From an uncultured Collinsella sp. (lineage in GTDB: Bacteria; Actinomycetota; Coriobacteriia; Coriobacteriales; Coriobacteriaceae), in the NCBI GenBank assembly GCA_900544755.1, contig UQWQ01000014.1, forward strand, positions 1 to 30,196: a stretch of DNA of 30,196 bases, given 5' to 3'. The notes below the pieces were generated by a model that was not told the DNA's origin, ran no database searches, and worked only from the letters and a program-made list of their open reading frames with translations. The translations under genes and the position numbers were made by a program. Of this stretch, positions 1 to 7,091 are shown one piece after another. Position 1 is the first letter of the stretch. Every line of letters begins with the position of its first letter.

Positions 1-340
1 ACCTTTCGGGTTCACCATCCATGGTGGGGCGCGTTTCTAACGAAGCCGTAACGGCCGTTGGGCTCTTTTGGCGCCAACCCTTCTCGACCCGCACATCATG
101 ATTAATTTGCTTAAAGCAACAACTTTCCCGATCGATGTAATCACCGAATCAAAACGTGTACGTCAGCCATCAAAGATGCCGAAAAATGTCATATTTGGAG
201 GCTGATGTATACAAATGCAGAATCCCGCACAACCCAGTAGCATCCTCCATATGTCTGGACTCTCTATGCTTACGCTGGATAGACATCGCCGGAACGGGTA
301 TAGTAGCGAAAGTTTTGTCGTTAACCAGCGGGGGAGTCCT
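1..340. other. Gene-free lead-in with small inverted repeats
   Basis: No convincing gene is visible here on either strand. Two short inverted repeats stand out. CACCAT/ATGGTG at 13-26 has a 2-nt centre, and TTGCTT/AAGCAA at 107-119 has a 1-nt centre. Either could be an operator, but nothing identifies a regulator. The promoter of the following five-gene rightward cluster probably lies here. I could not fix a good -35/-10 pair. Confidence 0.4.
205..240 (+). CDS. Possible 11-codon leader ORF
   Basis: GGAGG at 197-201 is followed three bases later by ATG at 205. Eleven sense codons then lead to TAG at 238-240. This lies about 100 bases upstream of the chosen GTG start of the phosphatidyltransferase gene. 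The peptide (MYTNAESRTTQ) has no recognisable attenuator feature such as runs of one amino acid. It may be a chance ORF or a translated leader. The short SD spacing argues for caution. Confidence 0.15.
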   Translation: MYTNAESRTTQ

Positions 341-1045
341 GTGGGCATCAAAAAGAAGATCAAAAAGGAGCTTATCGGCACTTCCGATTACCCGTCGAAT
401 AAGATCTTTACGATCTCCAATTTCATCACCTTTACGCGCCTGATCCTCACTCTGGTATTTCTGTACCTGTTTGTGACGGATAACAACCGCGTCATCGCCA
501 TCGTTATCTACGCCGTTGCCGCCTCTACCGACTGGATGGACGGTCAGATCGCCCGCATGACCAAGACGGTCTCGTGGCTCGGCAAGGTCATGGACCCCAT
601 CTGCGACCGTGCGCTGCTGTTCACCGGCGTACTTGGGCTGGTGGTCCGCGGAGAGCTGCCCATCTGGGTCTGCGTGCTCATTATTGGCCGCGACATCTAT
701 CTGGGCATCGGCACGCTTATCGTTCGTCATTATCACCGTCGCCCCATCGATGTCGTCTTTCCCGGAAAGATTGCCACTGCACTGCTCATGACCGGCTTCT
801 CGCTCATGCTGCTCGGGTTCCCCGTTATTGACGGCCTGCATCTTTTACCTTCAACCCTTACGGCCTTCCCGGGCCTCAACGGAAGCTCGGTGCCCCTCGG
901 CATCTTCTTTGTGTACGGCGGCGTGATCTTCTCCATGCTCACGGCTGTCATCTATTCCATTAAGGGCGGAGTGGCCATTAAACAGGCTCTCGCGCATCCC
1001 GAGGACGAGGACATCGACTTTCTGAACCCTGAAATCGAAGACTGA
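341..1045 (+). CDS. CDP-alcohol phosphatidyltransferase family membrane protein
   Basis: This is a 234-residue integral membrane enzyme that transfers a phosphatidyl group from CDP-diacylglycerol to an alcohol. The family signature D-x2-DG-x2-AR-x8-G-x3-D-x3-D is complete at residues 64-89 (Asp64, Asp67, Gly68, Ala71, Arg72, Gly81, Asp85, Asp89). Several hydrophobic segments flank it. The GTG start at 341 is chosen because GGGGGAG at 330-336 precedes it and the protein then begins with a basic MGIKKKIKKE segment. An upstream in-frame ATG at 215 would add an unlikely 42-residue tail. A separate PgsA is encoded at 21245-21883, so this paralogue may use another acceptor (glycerol phosphate, inositol phosphate or a cardiolipin-type acceptor). 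The substrate cannot be read from sequence. A pgsA2 gene also precedes garA and the MerR gene in Mycobacterium tuberculosis, as I recall, so the neighbourhood is conserved. Confidence 0.88.
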   Translation: MGIKKKIKKELIGTSDYPSNKIFTISNFITFTRLILTLVFLYLFVTDNNRVIAIVIYAVAASTDWMDGQIARMTKTVSWLGKVMDPICDRALLFTGVLGLVVRGELPIWVCVLIIGRDIYLGIGTLIVRHYHRRPIDVVFPGKIATALLMTGFSLMLLGFPVIDGLHLLPSTLTAFPGLNGSSVPLGIFFVYGGVIFSMLTAVIYSIKGGVAIKQALAHPEDEDIDFLNPEIED

Positions 1046-1111
1046 TTCGTTGGGGTATGATTACGTACGGTTCATTATTTGCGGCACGTCCGCGATAAGT
1101 TAGGGGTTGTC

Positions 1112-1546
1112 ATGGACAACATGGTTAACAATATGCCTCAGAATGATAAGACTGCTGACGCTACCTGCGTATTCCGCGTGCCTTCAAGCGACGTCACCGT
1201 TCCCGACCTCATGGCCAACGTGCGCATCACCGCCCCCGTTCTGTCCATCGTCAAGGGTCCGCAGACTGGTGCCGCCTTTGAACTCGAGGACGACGTGACC
1301 ACCATCGGCCGCGATCCTGCGAACGGCATCTTCCTCAATGACATGACCGTTTCGCGCAGCCACGCGCGCATTATTCGCGAGGGCCTCGGCGCCCGCATCG
1401 AGGACCTGGGCTCGCTCAATGGCACCTGGGTCGACGGTGCCATTGTCAACGCGGCCCCGCTGCACGACGGTTCTTCCGTTCAGATCGGTACGTTTACGCT
1501 CATCTACCACGAGAGCACGCCGGAGCGCATCGAAACCGGTGAGTAG
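1112..1546 (+). CDS. garA: GarA/OdhI-like FHA-domain regulator
   Basis: This is a 144-residue cytoplasmic phosphothreonine-binding protein. The FHA domain spans roughly residues 43-133 and keeps Gly66-Arg67, Ser81-x-x-His84 and Asn103-Gly104. The N-terminal tail carries TCVFR at residues 18-22, matching the TTSVFR phosphorylation motif of mycobacterial GarA and corynebacterial OdhI. In those proteins a phosphorylated tail threonine binds the protein's own FHA domain and switches off inhibition of 2-oxoglutarate dehydrogenase or glutamate dehydrogenase. Thr18 aligns with the PknB-site threonine; the preceding PknG-site threonine is Ala17 here. ATG 1112 is preferred because AGGGG at 1102-1106 precedes it, over an upstream TTG at 1079. 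The MerR gene follows after 3 bases. Orthology is strong by motif and context, but the target enzymes are inferred. Confidence 0.85.
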   Translation: MDNMVNNMPQNDKTADATCVFRVPSSDVTVPDLMANVRITAPVLSIVKGPQTGAAFELEDDVTTIGRDPANGIFLNDMTVSRSHARIIREGLGARIEDLGSLNGTWVDGAIVNAAPLHDGSSVQIGTFTLIYHESTPERIETGE

Positions 1547-1549
1547 GGC

Positions 1550-2428
1550 ATGGCCGAACGCAACTATCTGAGTATCGGCCAAGTCGTCAACCTACTTCGA
1601 GGCGCATACCCCGATCTTTCGAACTCAAAAATTAGATTTCTAGAAGATGAGGGGCTCATTACCCCTCATCGTACGCCTAAGGGATACCGTCAGTACTCCA
1701 AGGAGGACGTTGATCGCCTGGAGGTCATTCTGCACCTGCAGAAGACTCGCTACATGCCGCTCAACGTGATTAAGCAGCGCTTGGAAAACGCCACGGACCT
1801 GTCAACGCTCGCCTACGAGGTGGGCTTGCTGTCCGATGTTCCACTCAAGACGGAGCCCAAGGAGACTAAACAAAAGCTGCATCCCATCGAGACCATTCCC
1901 GATATGTTGGGCGTCGAGATCTCGTTTATCCGCTCGCTCGCCGAGAACGACCTCATTCGCATCATCAAGAGTCCGCAGAACCGTGAGCTCGTCGATGGTC
2001 GCGATTTTCCGATCATCCGCTACTGCTCCGAGCTGTCACGCTTCCATATCGAGCCGCGCAACCTGCGTCAGTACGTGTCTTCCGCCAACCGCGAGTCCTC
2101 GATGTTTGAGCAGGTGCTCGTGAGCATGCTCGGAATGGATACCTCCGATGACGAGCGCGACGCCAAGCTCGAGCGTGCGTTTAAGAAGCTTCACGACCTC
2201 ACCGAGGGTGTGCATACGGCACTGCTCAAGAACCGCGTTTTTGAGTCGCTCAACGCCGTGGTCGAGGATGCCGACATCGATGCACTCGATGAAGAAATCG
2301 CTCGCTCCGAGTCCACCAAGGCCAAAAACGAAGAAACTGCCGCGCCGGCTTCACACGAGGATTCTCTCGTAAAGCCGCTCAAGGTTGTCGCCCCTTCGCA
2401 ATCCGACACTGTCACCGCGGGCAAATAA
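1550..2428 (+). CDS. MerR-family transcriptional regulator, FtsR-like
   Basis: This is a 292-residue DNA-binding protein. Residues about 7-80 form a MerR-type winged helix-turn-helix (LSIGQVVNLL, then SKIRFLEDEGLITPHR and GYRQYSKEDVDRL). A second HTH-like segment (IETIPDMLGVEISFIRSLAENDLI) follows near residues 116-140, and the acidic C-terminal tail looks disordered. The N-terminus closely resembles mycobacterial Rv1828 and corynebacterial FtsR, which lie next to garA/odhI; FtsR activates ftsZ. The gene starts 3 bases after the FHA gene, so the two are probably co-transcribed. No metal-binding cysteines typical of MerR or CueR are seen. Control of ftsZ is inferred from family and synteny, and no target is visible in this window. 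Confidence 0.85.
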   Translation: MAERNYLSIGQVVNLLRGAYPDLSNSKIRFLEDEGLITPHRTPKGYRQYSKEDVDRLEVILHLQKTRYMPLNVIKQRLENATDLSTLAYEVGLLSDVPLKTEPKETKQKLHPIETIPDMLGVEISFIRSLAENDLIRIIKSPQNRELVDGRDFPIIRYCSELSRFHIEPRNLRQYVSSANRESSMFEQVLVSMLGMDTSDDERDAKLERAFKKLHDLTEGVHTALLKNRVFESLNAVVEDADIDALDEEIARSESTKAKNEETAAPASHEDSLVKPLKVVAPSQSDTVTAGK

Positions 2429-2468
2429 CAGCTACCGCTTATCCGGCAACCCATTGAAAGGTCATGCA

Positions 2469-2999
2469 ATGTACGATTTCGAATCTCAAATCGTCGACAT
2501 CCCCGACTATCCCGAGCCCGGAGTCATCTTCAAAGACATTACGCCGCTCTTTGGCAATCCCGAGGCGCTCAAAGCCATGACCGATGCCCTCGCCGAGCAC
2601 TTTGCCGGCATGGGGATCACCAAGGTCGTGGGTCCCGAGGCCCGTGGCTTTATGGTTGGCGTACCGGTGGCTGTGGCCCTTGGTGCCGGCTTTGTTCCCG
2701 CACGTAAACCGGGCAAGCTACCCCGCAAGACGGTGAGCCAGAGCTATGAGCTCGAATACGGCACCGACTCTATCGAGATCCATGCCGATGCCATTACCTC
2801 TAAAGATACCGTGTTGATTCTGGACGACTTGGTCGCGACGGGCGGAACCGTCGAGGCAACAGGTAAACTTGTGCGAGATATGGGCGCAAAGCTTGTGGGC
2901 TACGGGTGTATCCTTGAGCTTGCGTTTCTCAACCCGCGCGAGAAGCTCACGCCGACTGACGACGATGTTGAGCTCTTTAGCCTGGTGACGGTGGACTAG
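2469..2999 (+). CDS. apt: Adenine phosphoribosyltransferase
   Basis: This is a 176-residue purine salvage enzyme converting adenine and PRPP to AMP and pyrophosphate in the cytoplasm. The PRPP-binding loop VLILDDLVATGGTVEA lies at residues 115-130. The N-terminal IPDYPEPGVIFKDITPLF segment and GPEARGF are typical of bacterial Apt. The length matches the family. ATG 2469 is chosen because AAAGG at 2457-2461 lies seven bases upstream and the protein then begins where the family does. Only 40 bases separate it from the MerR gene, so it may belong to the same operon. Nothing in it is unusual. Confidence 0.95.
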   Translation: MYDFESQIVDIPDYPEPGVIFKDITPLFGNPEALKAMTDALAEHFAGMGITKVVGPEARGFMVGVPVAVALGAGFVPARKPGKLPRKTVSQSYELEYGTDSIEIHADAITSKDTVLILDDLVATGGTVEATGKLVRDMGAKLVGYGCILELAFLNPREKLTPTDDDVELFSLVTVD

Positions 3000-3031
3000 C
3001 CGTTACCCTTAGTTACTGGAAAGGAAGCTAC

Positions 3032-4153
3032 ATGCGCACAGCAAACACGCACAAAAACATGGCACGCTGCGCTGCTACGGCAACCCTCGCTTGTGTTTTG
3101 GGCTTGGGCCTCGCGGCTCCTGCCTACGCCGATACCGCATCCGACCTTGCCGCTGCTCGTACGAAGCTCGAGCAGATCGGTACCCAAACCCAGCAGATTT
3201 ACGATGAGCTCGCCACGCAGACGCAGGCGCTCGATCAGACTGCTGGCGAGATCACGCAAAAGCAGCAGGAGATCGCTGACGGTCAGGCCAAGCTCTCGAC
3301 CTATGTCGCCGGCGAGTACAAAACCGGCGGTCTGAGCCTGCTTCAGGTTCTGACCGGCGTCGATGACCTGAGCGATATGCTCAACCGTCTGTTCTACTAC
3401 GGCAAAGTTTCCGATAAGCAGGCTCAGACCATTCAAGAGGTCAAGGAGCTTAAGCAGCAGCTCACCGATAAGCAGGCCGAGCAGGAGAAGAACGTCGCCA
3501 CCACGCAAAAGAAGGTCGATGAGCTTAACGCCCAGCAGGCTGAAGCCCAGAGTGTCGTGAACTCCCTGGATTCACAGTTGCAGGCCGAGCTTGCTGCCGA
3601 GGCCCAGGCCAACGCCGCGCTGCAGGCTGGCATAAATGCTAGCACCGCCGAAAAGGCCACGGTGAGCAACGACACCGCCGGTACGAGCGAGAACACCAAC
3701 AAGGGTGGCGGTACGACCAACGACGGCGGCGGAAACACGCCCGCGCCCGCTCCCACTCCGCAGCCCCCGACGCCCGCTCCGGCTCCGGCTCCGGCTCCGA
3801 CGCCTTCCGCACCGAGCCAGTCCGTTGACGGCGGTTCCGTTGTTTCGCGTGCCTATAGCAAGCTCGGATACGCTTACTCTTGGGGTGGCATTGGGCCGAA
3901 CAGCTTTGACTGCTCCGGTTTTGTAAGCTATTGCCTCACGGGACGCTACTGCCGTCTGGGCACCACGGTCGACTTCATGGGTTGGACCCGTGTGTCCGAT
4001 CCGCAACCCGGCGATGTTGTGGTTAACTCCTACCATACCGGCATCTATATCGGTAATGGTCAGATGATCCATGCTTCCGACTACAAAACGGGCGTCATCA
4101 TCAGTTCCGTCGCAGCCGGTATGAACAACAACTACATTTTCGTGCGCTACTAA
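3032..4153 (+). CDS. Secreted NlpC/P60 peptidoglycan endopeptidase with coiled coil
   Basis: This is a 373-residue exported cell-wall hydrolase expected to cut peptide stems of peptidoglycan. It has a signal peptide with a likely cleavage after AYA (residue 33). Residues about 35-200 are an Ala/Gln/Lys-rich coiled coil like those of RipA or CwlO-type hydrolases. A Gly/Thr then Pro/Ala linker spans about 215-262, and a C-terminal NlpC/P60 domain about 268-373. The catalytic triad is visible as Cys294 (FDCSGF), His335 (YHTGIYIG) and His347 (IHAS). GGAAAGGAAG precedes ATG 3032. A hairpin terminator follows directly. The linker DNA near 3774-3799 is a run of GCTCCG hexamers, which may vary in copy number between strains. 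Separation and remodelling of daughter cells is the likely role by family. Confidence 0.92.
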   Translation: MRTANTHKNMARCAATATLACVLGLGLAAPAYADTASDLAAARTKLEQIGTQTQQIYDELATQTQALDQTAGEITQKQQEIADGQAKLSTYVAGEYKTGGLSLLQVLTGVDDLSDMLNRLFYYGKVSDKQAQTIQEVKELKQQLTDKQAEQEKNVATTQKKVDELNAQQAEAQSVVNSLDSQLQAELAAEAQANAALQAGINASTAEKATVSNDTAGTSENTNKGGGTTNDGGGNTPAPAPTPQPPTPAPAPAPAPTPSAPSQSVDGGSVVSRAYSKLGYAYSWGGIGPNSFDCSGFVSYCLTGRYCRLGTTVDFMGWTRVSDPQPGDVVVNSYHTGIYIGNGQMIHASDYKTGVIISSVAAGMNNNYIFVRY

Positions 4154-4177
4154 GTCACTCTGTATAGCGAACGAAGG

Positions 4178-4217
4178 TGAACCTCGTGGCCTTTGAGCTG
4201 CGAGGTTCATTTATTTA
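4178..4217 (+). terminator. Rho-independent terminator after NlpC/P60 gene
   Basis: TGAACCTCG (4178-4186) pairs perfectly with CGAGGTTCA (4201-4209) around a 14-nt loop. A T-rich tail, TTTATTTAT, follows. It starts 24 bases after the stop codon of the hydrolase gene. Confidence 0.8.
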
Positions 4218-4247
4218 TGACCGTGCTCCATACATGATCCTAATGTG

Positions 4248-4299
4248 CTAGTTTTCAATACTAGATGCACGCTTCATCGGTGAGCAATATAGCTATAAT
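4248..4299 (+). promoter_or_regulatory. Probable degV promoter with CTAGT/ACTAG operator-like repeat
   Basis: TATAAT at 4294-4299 is a perfect -10 box 30 bases upstream of the degV start. No strong -35 is visible. Upstream of it CTAGT (4248-4252) and ACTAG (4260-4264) form an inverted repeat around 7 bases. The sequence from 4248 resembles one at 5922 upstream of the DUF1836 gene, matching at 13 of 16 positions. A shared regulator is an inference. Confidence 0.45.
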
Positions 4300-4328
4300 G
4301 ATTGAGAAGCATATAGAAAGGACCCTCT

Positions 4329-5195
4329 ATGAGCTGGGCACTTATCTCCGATTCGAGCTGTAACCTCCGCGATTGGCAACCGACCGCGCCCCATACCACC
4401 TTTGCATTTGCACCCCTCAAAATTCGAGTGGGGGAGCGCGAGTTCGTCGATGACCTCATGCTCGACGTTCACGAACTCAATTGCGCCGTGCAGGCGGAGT
4501 CGAGCGCTTCTTCGAGCGCCTGTCCGAGCGTAGGCGAGTGGACCGAACTCTTTAGGCTTGCCGACAAGACGATTTGTATGCCCATCTCGGAGGGCGTATC
4601 GGGGAGCTATAACGCCGCCGCCACGGCACGCGATTTGGTTCTTGCCGAGGAGCCGAACCGTCAAATTCATTTGGTCAATTCACGCGGAGCCGGCGGCAAA
4701 ATGGACCTGATCTTACTGCTATTCGACCGGTATCTTGCAAGCAATCCGGATGTCTCATTCGAGGACGCTTGCGCATACTTCAATAGCCTTGAGCAGAACA
4801 GCAAAATCCTCTTCAGCTTGTGCAATTACGAAAACCTGGCCAAAGCCGGACGTATCCCTAAGGCAGCCGGCGTCATTGCCAACAAGCTCAATATTCGCAT
4901 TTTGGGCACGGCGAGTGAGGCCGGTAAAATCGAACTCGTCGGACACACGCGTGGCGAAAAGAAGATGTTCAACAAGATCATCGACACCATGGAAGCCGAG
5001 GGTTTTACGGGCGGCGAGGTCGTCATCGACCATGTCGAGAATGAGGCAGGCGCCCAGGCACTTGCCAGCCGCATTGTGGAGCGCTGGCCCGGCTCCAAGA
5101 CTATCATCATGCCCTGCAACGGCCTGGATTCCTATTACGCCGAGATGCACGGTCTTATTATCGGCTACGGCATGGACGTGGCTTCGGGCCAATAA
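4329..5195 (+). CDS. DegV family fatty-acid-binding protein
   Basis: This is a 288-residue cytoplasmic protein of the DegV/FakB family. Such proteins bind a fatty acid and, in the best-studied cases, present it to the kinase FakA for phosphorylation. Family features are the N-terminal ALISDSSCNL, the GVSGSYNAA segment, and SRGAGGK around the lipid-binding region. The length fits the family. AGAAAGGA lies upstream of ATG 4329. No fakA-like kinase is seen in this window. The convergent neighbour encodes a DUF1836 protein. The pairing suggests that the DUF1836 protein regulates degV, but only context supports that. The bound lipid is unknown. Confidence 0.88.
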   Translation: MSWALISDSSCNLRDWQPTAPHTTFAFAPLKIRVGEREFVDDLMLDVHELNCAVQAESSASSSACPSVGEWTELFRLADKTICMPISEGVSGSYNAAATARDLVLAEEPNRQIHLVNSRGAGGKMDLILLLFDRYLASNPDVSFEDACAYFNSLEQNSKILFSLCNYENLAKAGRIPKAAGVIANKLNIRILGTASEAGKIELVGHTRGEKKMFNKIIDTMEAEGFTGGEVVIDHVENEAGAQALASRIVERWPGSKTIIMPCNGLDSYYAEMHGLIIGYGMDVASGQ

Positions 5196-5214
5196 AGTCC
5201 AACCAAGCAAAAAT

Positions 5215-5259
5215 ACGGGCGGGACAAAGTGACAGATGACCCTTTGCTCCGCCCGTTTT
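5215..5259. terminator. Bidirectional terminator between degV and DUF1836 gene
   Basis: ACGGGC (5215-5220) pairs with GCCCGT (5251-5256). The stem extends inward through GGGACAAAG and CTTTGCTCC with one irregularity. TTTTAT follows on the plus strand, and a matching A-run precedes it, giving TATTTTTG on the minus strand. It lies between the two convergent stop codons and should serve both genes. Confidence 0.82.
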
Positions 5260-5268
5260 ATACGTCGG

Positions 5269-5880
5269 CTAGCTATTAAACCCATTAAACTTTAGATAGC
5301 TCATCAGGTACGCCTTCGAAACGAAGGATGAAACCGCACTGCGCACAAGCAGCGACTCACGCGTTACCTGATGCGCCGTATCGGGAACCGGCGTCTGCTC
5401 GACGGAAAACGTCGAACGAATCGATGCCTCGAGCTGATCGACCACATAATCGAAGGCCGTCGGGGCATCGTAGCTCAAACGCTGAATGTTAAAGAGTGCC
5501 TGCACCGCAGCAATAGGTAACACCTGCTTAAAGAGGCAGATAGCGATCAGGCGGGCAATCTGCTCGCGGCCATATTGCTTTTTGACCGGAGCAGGCACCA
5601 GGCCGACCTTCACGTAGTTATTGATCATCGATGGCGTAATGACAGGGTGCTCAACGCAAATGGACAGCGGCTCCATCCACAGCGCAACATACTCAATGAC
5701 CTGGTCGCGGTAGAGCGTCACATTGGGCAACTGGTTATAGCGCGGCAGACTCAACGTATTGAGTTTACGCACGATATCGGACTGAATGAATGCATCGGGT
5801 AGCACCGTGGGCTGAATATCCTCAGGCTTAATACTGACCGACGAATCGGACATCGGAATAACGTGTTTAACGTGGTTCAT
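5269..5880 (-). CDS. DUF1836 domain protein, probable DNA-binding regulator
   Basis: This is a 203-residue protein with the DUF1836 pattern. It shows VTLYRDQVIEYVALWM near residues 54-69, then VITPSMINNYVKVGLVPAPVKKQYGREQIARL near 80-111, a MerR-like winged-helix region. A helical C-terminus ends in FVSKAYLMSYLKFNGF. GGAGGACCTTT precedes the ATG at 5880, which decides this start; an upstream in-frame ATG at 6042 would cross the trxB terminator. DUF1836 proteins are generally uncharacterised and are thought to be transcription regulators because of the HTH-like fold. A near-consensus -10 (TACAAT on the minus strand) lies in the 5881-5935 leader, and a CTAGTTTT motif shared with the degV promoter is present there. 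Confidence 0.85.
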   Translation of the reverse strand: MNHVKHVIPMSDSSVSIKPEDIQPTVLPDAFIQSDIVRKLNTLSLPRYNQLPNVTLYRDQVIEYVALWMEPLSICVEHPVITPSMINNYVKVGLVPAPVKKQYGREQIARLIAICLFKQVLPIAAVQALFNIQRLSYDAPTAFDYVVDQLEASIRSTFSVEQTPVPDTAHQVTRESLLVRSAVSSFVSKAYLMSYLKFNGFNS

Positions 5881-5912
5881 AAAGGTCCTCCGTTCATTTT
5901 CTATATTGTATT

Positions 5913-5937
5913 CTAGGTTATCTAGTTTTGCATACCA
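5913..5937 (-). promoter_or_regulatory. Putative regulatory site upstream of DUF1836 gene
   Basis: Two CTAG tetramers (5913-5916 and 5922-5925) flank GTTAT. The sequence CTAGTTTTGCATACCA starting at 5922 resembles CTAGTTTTCAATACTA at 4248 upstream of degV. A minus-strand TACAAT lies slightly closer to the gene (5905-5910). The site could be an autoregulatory operator. This is inferred only from the similarity. Confidence 0.35.
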
Positions 5938-5953
5938 CATAGCCGGCAAGTAA

Positions 5954-5993
5954 AAGTGGTTGGACAACACATTGATGCATCGTCCAACCACTT
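5954..5993 (-). terminator. Terminator after trxB
   Basis: AAGTGGTTGGAC (5954-5965) and GTCCAACCACTT (5982-5993) form a perfect 12-bp stem with a 16-nt loop. On the minus strand it is followed by TTTACTT. It lies 41 bases beyond the trxB stop codon. Confidence 0.8.
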
Positions 5994-6034
5994 TGTGTAA
6001 AGATAGCAACCTTACATAAGATATATTATCGTAC

Positions 6035-6973
6035 TTATTCACGGAGAAACGCGTATGCGCTCGTTGCTGCTATGGCTCCGTCCGAAACGGCGGTCACAAC
6101 CTGGCGTAAACGCTTGGAACGGATATCGCCGGCTGCGAATAAGCCGGGCGTACGGGTGGCCATCGAATCGTCGGTGACAATGCCGCCGTCAGGAGCCAGA
6201 TCGACTAGATGCTCAACCAGCTCGGTATGCGGCAGCATCCCCGTAAAGACAAAGATGCCAAACGAGCCAGGTTCAAATGACTCGGTATGAGTCTCACCGG
6301 ATGCATTGTCCTTAAAGGTGATCGTCGTTGGCATTGCTTCGCCCGAGAGCTCCACAATACTAGTTTGGTACCTAACTGTAATATTGTCCTTTTCGAGTAC
6401 TTTCTGAACAACACCATCAGGCGCACGAAACTGGTCGCGGCGCAGCACGATGGTCACGCTGGTGGCAATGTCTGACAGGAACAGCGCCTCTTCGCATGCC
6501 GAATTGCCACCACCGATTACAAAGACCTGTTTGCCGCGGAAGAACATGCCGTCACATGTTGCGCAATATGAAACGCCACGACCGCGATACGTATCCTCGC
6601 CTGCGAAACCTGCCGGACGCGGCGTGGCACCCATGCAAGCGATAACGCTCGAGGCCAGCGTATCGCCCATATCGTGATGTACCGTAAACAACGCTGCATC
6701 GGCATCGTAATCGATACCCGTAACCATGCTCCATGTAACCTGTGCTCCCAGGCCCTCTGCATGCTGCTGAAAACGCTCGCCGAGTTCGGCGCCACTCAGG
6801 AGCGGGAAACCCGGATAGTTCTCGACCTCATTGGTTGTGGCGATCTGCCCTCCCGACATGCCCTGCTCAATCACGGTCGTCGTCAGGCTGGCACGCGCAG
6901 CATAAATGGCGGCAGCATAGCCCGCGGGGCCGCCACCGATAATCGCAGCATCGATCGGCTTATCGGTAGTCAT
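6035..6973 (-). CDS. trxB: Thioredoxin reductase (NADPH)
   Basis: This is a 312-residue cytoplasmic flavoprotein that passes electrons from NADPH through FAD and a redox disulfide to thioredoxin. The FAD-binding GGGPAG lies at residues 13-18. The redox pair CATC (Cys137, Cys140) is intact, and the NADPH-binding GGGNSA is at 154-159. The C-terminal GLFAAGDIR completes the FAD site. GAAAGGACGCTTC precedes ATG at 6973; a longer in-frame reading from 7048 would start inside the divergent promoter region. The length fits the low-molecular-weight bacterial enzyme. The gene diverges from the glycosyltransferase gene and ends in its own terminator, so it is probably monocistronic. No thioredoxin gene is adjacent. 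Confidence 0.95.
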   Translation of the reverse strand: MTTDKPIDAAIIGGGPAGYAAAIYAARASLTTTVIEQGMSGGQIATTNEVENYPGFPLLSGAELGERFQQHAEGLGAQVTWSMVTGIDYDADAALFTVHHDMGDTLASSVIACMGATPRPAGFAGEDTYRGRGVSYCATCDGMFFRGKQVFVIGGGNSACEEALFLSDIATSVTIVLRRDQFRAPDGVVQKVLEKDNITVRYQTSIVELSGEAMPTTITFKDNASGETHTESFEPGSFGIFVFTGMLPHTELVEHLVDLAPDGGIVTDDSMATRTPGLFAAGDIRSKRLRQVVTAVSDGAIAATSAYAFLRE

Positions 6974-7091
6974 GAAGCGTCCTTTCGTCGAAACGTTGTC
7001 GTTCTTTGCGCTCGTACCCAAATTTACGTGAACGTGACACTCATGCACTACAATGATAAAACCGTATTACAAAGCTGAAGGGGAGTTATCG

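Noticed and set aside
1..100. Possible tRNA or riboswitch in the first 100 bases
   Set aside because: Short pairings exist, but no T-loop consensus or cloverleaf could be built and no known riboswitch core was recognised.
3774..3800. GCTCCG hexamer run considered as a standalone repeat element
   Set aside because: It simply encodes the Pro/Ala linker of the NlpC/P60 protein and is described with that gene.
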